A program made the position numbers and the translations under genes. From contig RFPQ01000059.1 of assembly GCA_009926035.1 (NCBI GenBank), positions 1-5,724 on the forward strand: 5,724 nt of DNA, given 5' to 3'. Positions 5,476 to 5,724 of this stretch are shown here, piece by piece (the first letter of the stretch is position 1; each line of letters begins with the position of its first letter). The DNA comes from Betaproteobacteria bacterium. Lineage in GTDB: Bacteria; Pseudomonadota; Gammaproteobacteria; Burkholderiales; Methylophilaceae. The notes beneath the pieces are model-generated. The model was not told the DNA's origin and did no database searches. It saw only the letters and a list, made by a program, of their open reading frames with translations.

Positions 5476-5724
5476 ATGTTTAGCCGTTTTTTTTCTTTAT
5501 CAAAAAAAATAACTATTTTATTCTGTTTATTTTTTATCGGCCTAATCCTGAATAGTGCACATGCAAACGAATCTTTATTTTTAAAAGATAAAAATGATTT
5601 TTTACAGCCTGATGAAGCATTTCAATTAACCATTAAGAAAAATTCTCAATCTATTGAGACCTCTTTCTTTATTGCAAAAGACTATTATCTTTATCGCAAT
5701 AAATTAAAAGTTGAGTTTGATCAT
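5476..5724 (+). CDS. dsbD: Thiol:disulfide interchange protein DsbD, N-terminal part, 3' truncated by window
   Basis: The frame from the ATG at 5476 stays open for 83 codons to the window edge. Residues 1-30 are a Sec signal peptide: basic start (SRFFSLSKK), hydrophobic core, cleavage motif AHA before NES. The following stretch, FLQPDEAFQLTIKKNSQ (42-58) and then FIAKDYYLYRNKLKV (65-79), matches the start of the periplasmic DsbD alpha domain, which in E. coli has the same QFVPADQAF and DGYYLYR pattern. DsbD takes electrons from cytoplasmic thioredoxin across the inner membrane and passes them to periplasmic partners such as DsbC and to cytochrome c maturation. The catalytic cysteines, membrane core and thioredoxin-like domain lie beyond the window. 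AAAGG at 5462-5466, nine bases before the ATG, is a plausible ribosome-binding site, and no upstream in-frame start is better. Confidence 0.87.
   Translation, partial: MFSRFFSLSKKITILFCLFFIGLILNSAHANESLFLKDKNDFLQPDEAFQLTIKKNSQSIETSFFIAKDYYLYRNKLKVEFDH

Overview
This is an AT-rich bacterial chromosome segment carrying ordinary core genes. The protein sequences look betaproteobacterial: ArgH has the betaproteobacterial form of its motifs, HemC carries the LGGSCNVPLG cofactor loop, and hemC and hemD overlap. Low GC, short intergenic gaps and this gene set suggest a streamlined methylotroph of the Methylophilaceae (Methylopumilus/OM43 type). That placement is an inference from memory of such proteins, not from a search.

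Layout from left to right. Bases 1-288 (+) hold the last 95 codons of a TolC/NodT-type outer-membrane efflux protein. It converges on argH (304-1644, -), and a small AT-rich hairpin lies between them. argH and hemC diverge from a gap of about 90 bp. hemC (1784-2713, +) and hemD (2710-3483, +) overlap by ATGA and encode two consecutive steps of tetrapyrrole synthesis. After a 183-bp gap with a clear -10 box and two leader hairpins comes a tiny exported Ala/Lys/Pro/Asp protein (3667-3855, +). A strong terminator that works in both directions separates it from a convergent two-gene operon on the minus strand: fxsA (5335-4940), then a ferredoxin-domain flavin reductase (4940-3918), joined by a TAATG overlap. 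The start of dsbD (5476 to the window edge, +) diverges from fxsA.

The most notable observation is at the 5' end of argH. The conserved family N-terminus (WSGRFNE) is present, beginning at an ATG at 1694, but it lies in a different frame from the rest of the enzyme. It ends in a TGA that overlaps the GTG where the long ORF opens. The gene therefore carries a frameshift, is read as two translationally coupled pieces, or contains a sequence error. The second point of interest is the small exported protein, whose mature part uses only four amino acids and whose mRNA leader is predicted to fold into two consecutive hairpins. I see no CRISPR array, insertion sequence, phage gene, tRNA or rRNA, and no evidence for a new multi-gene system.
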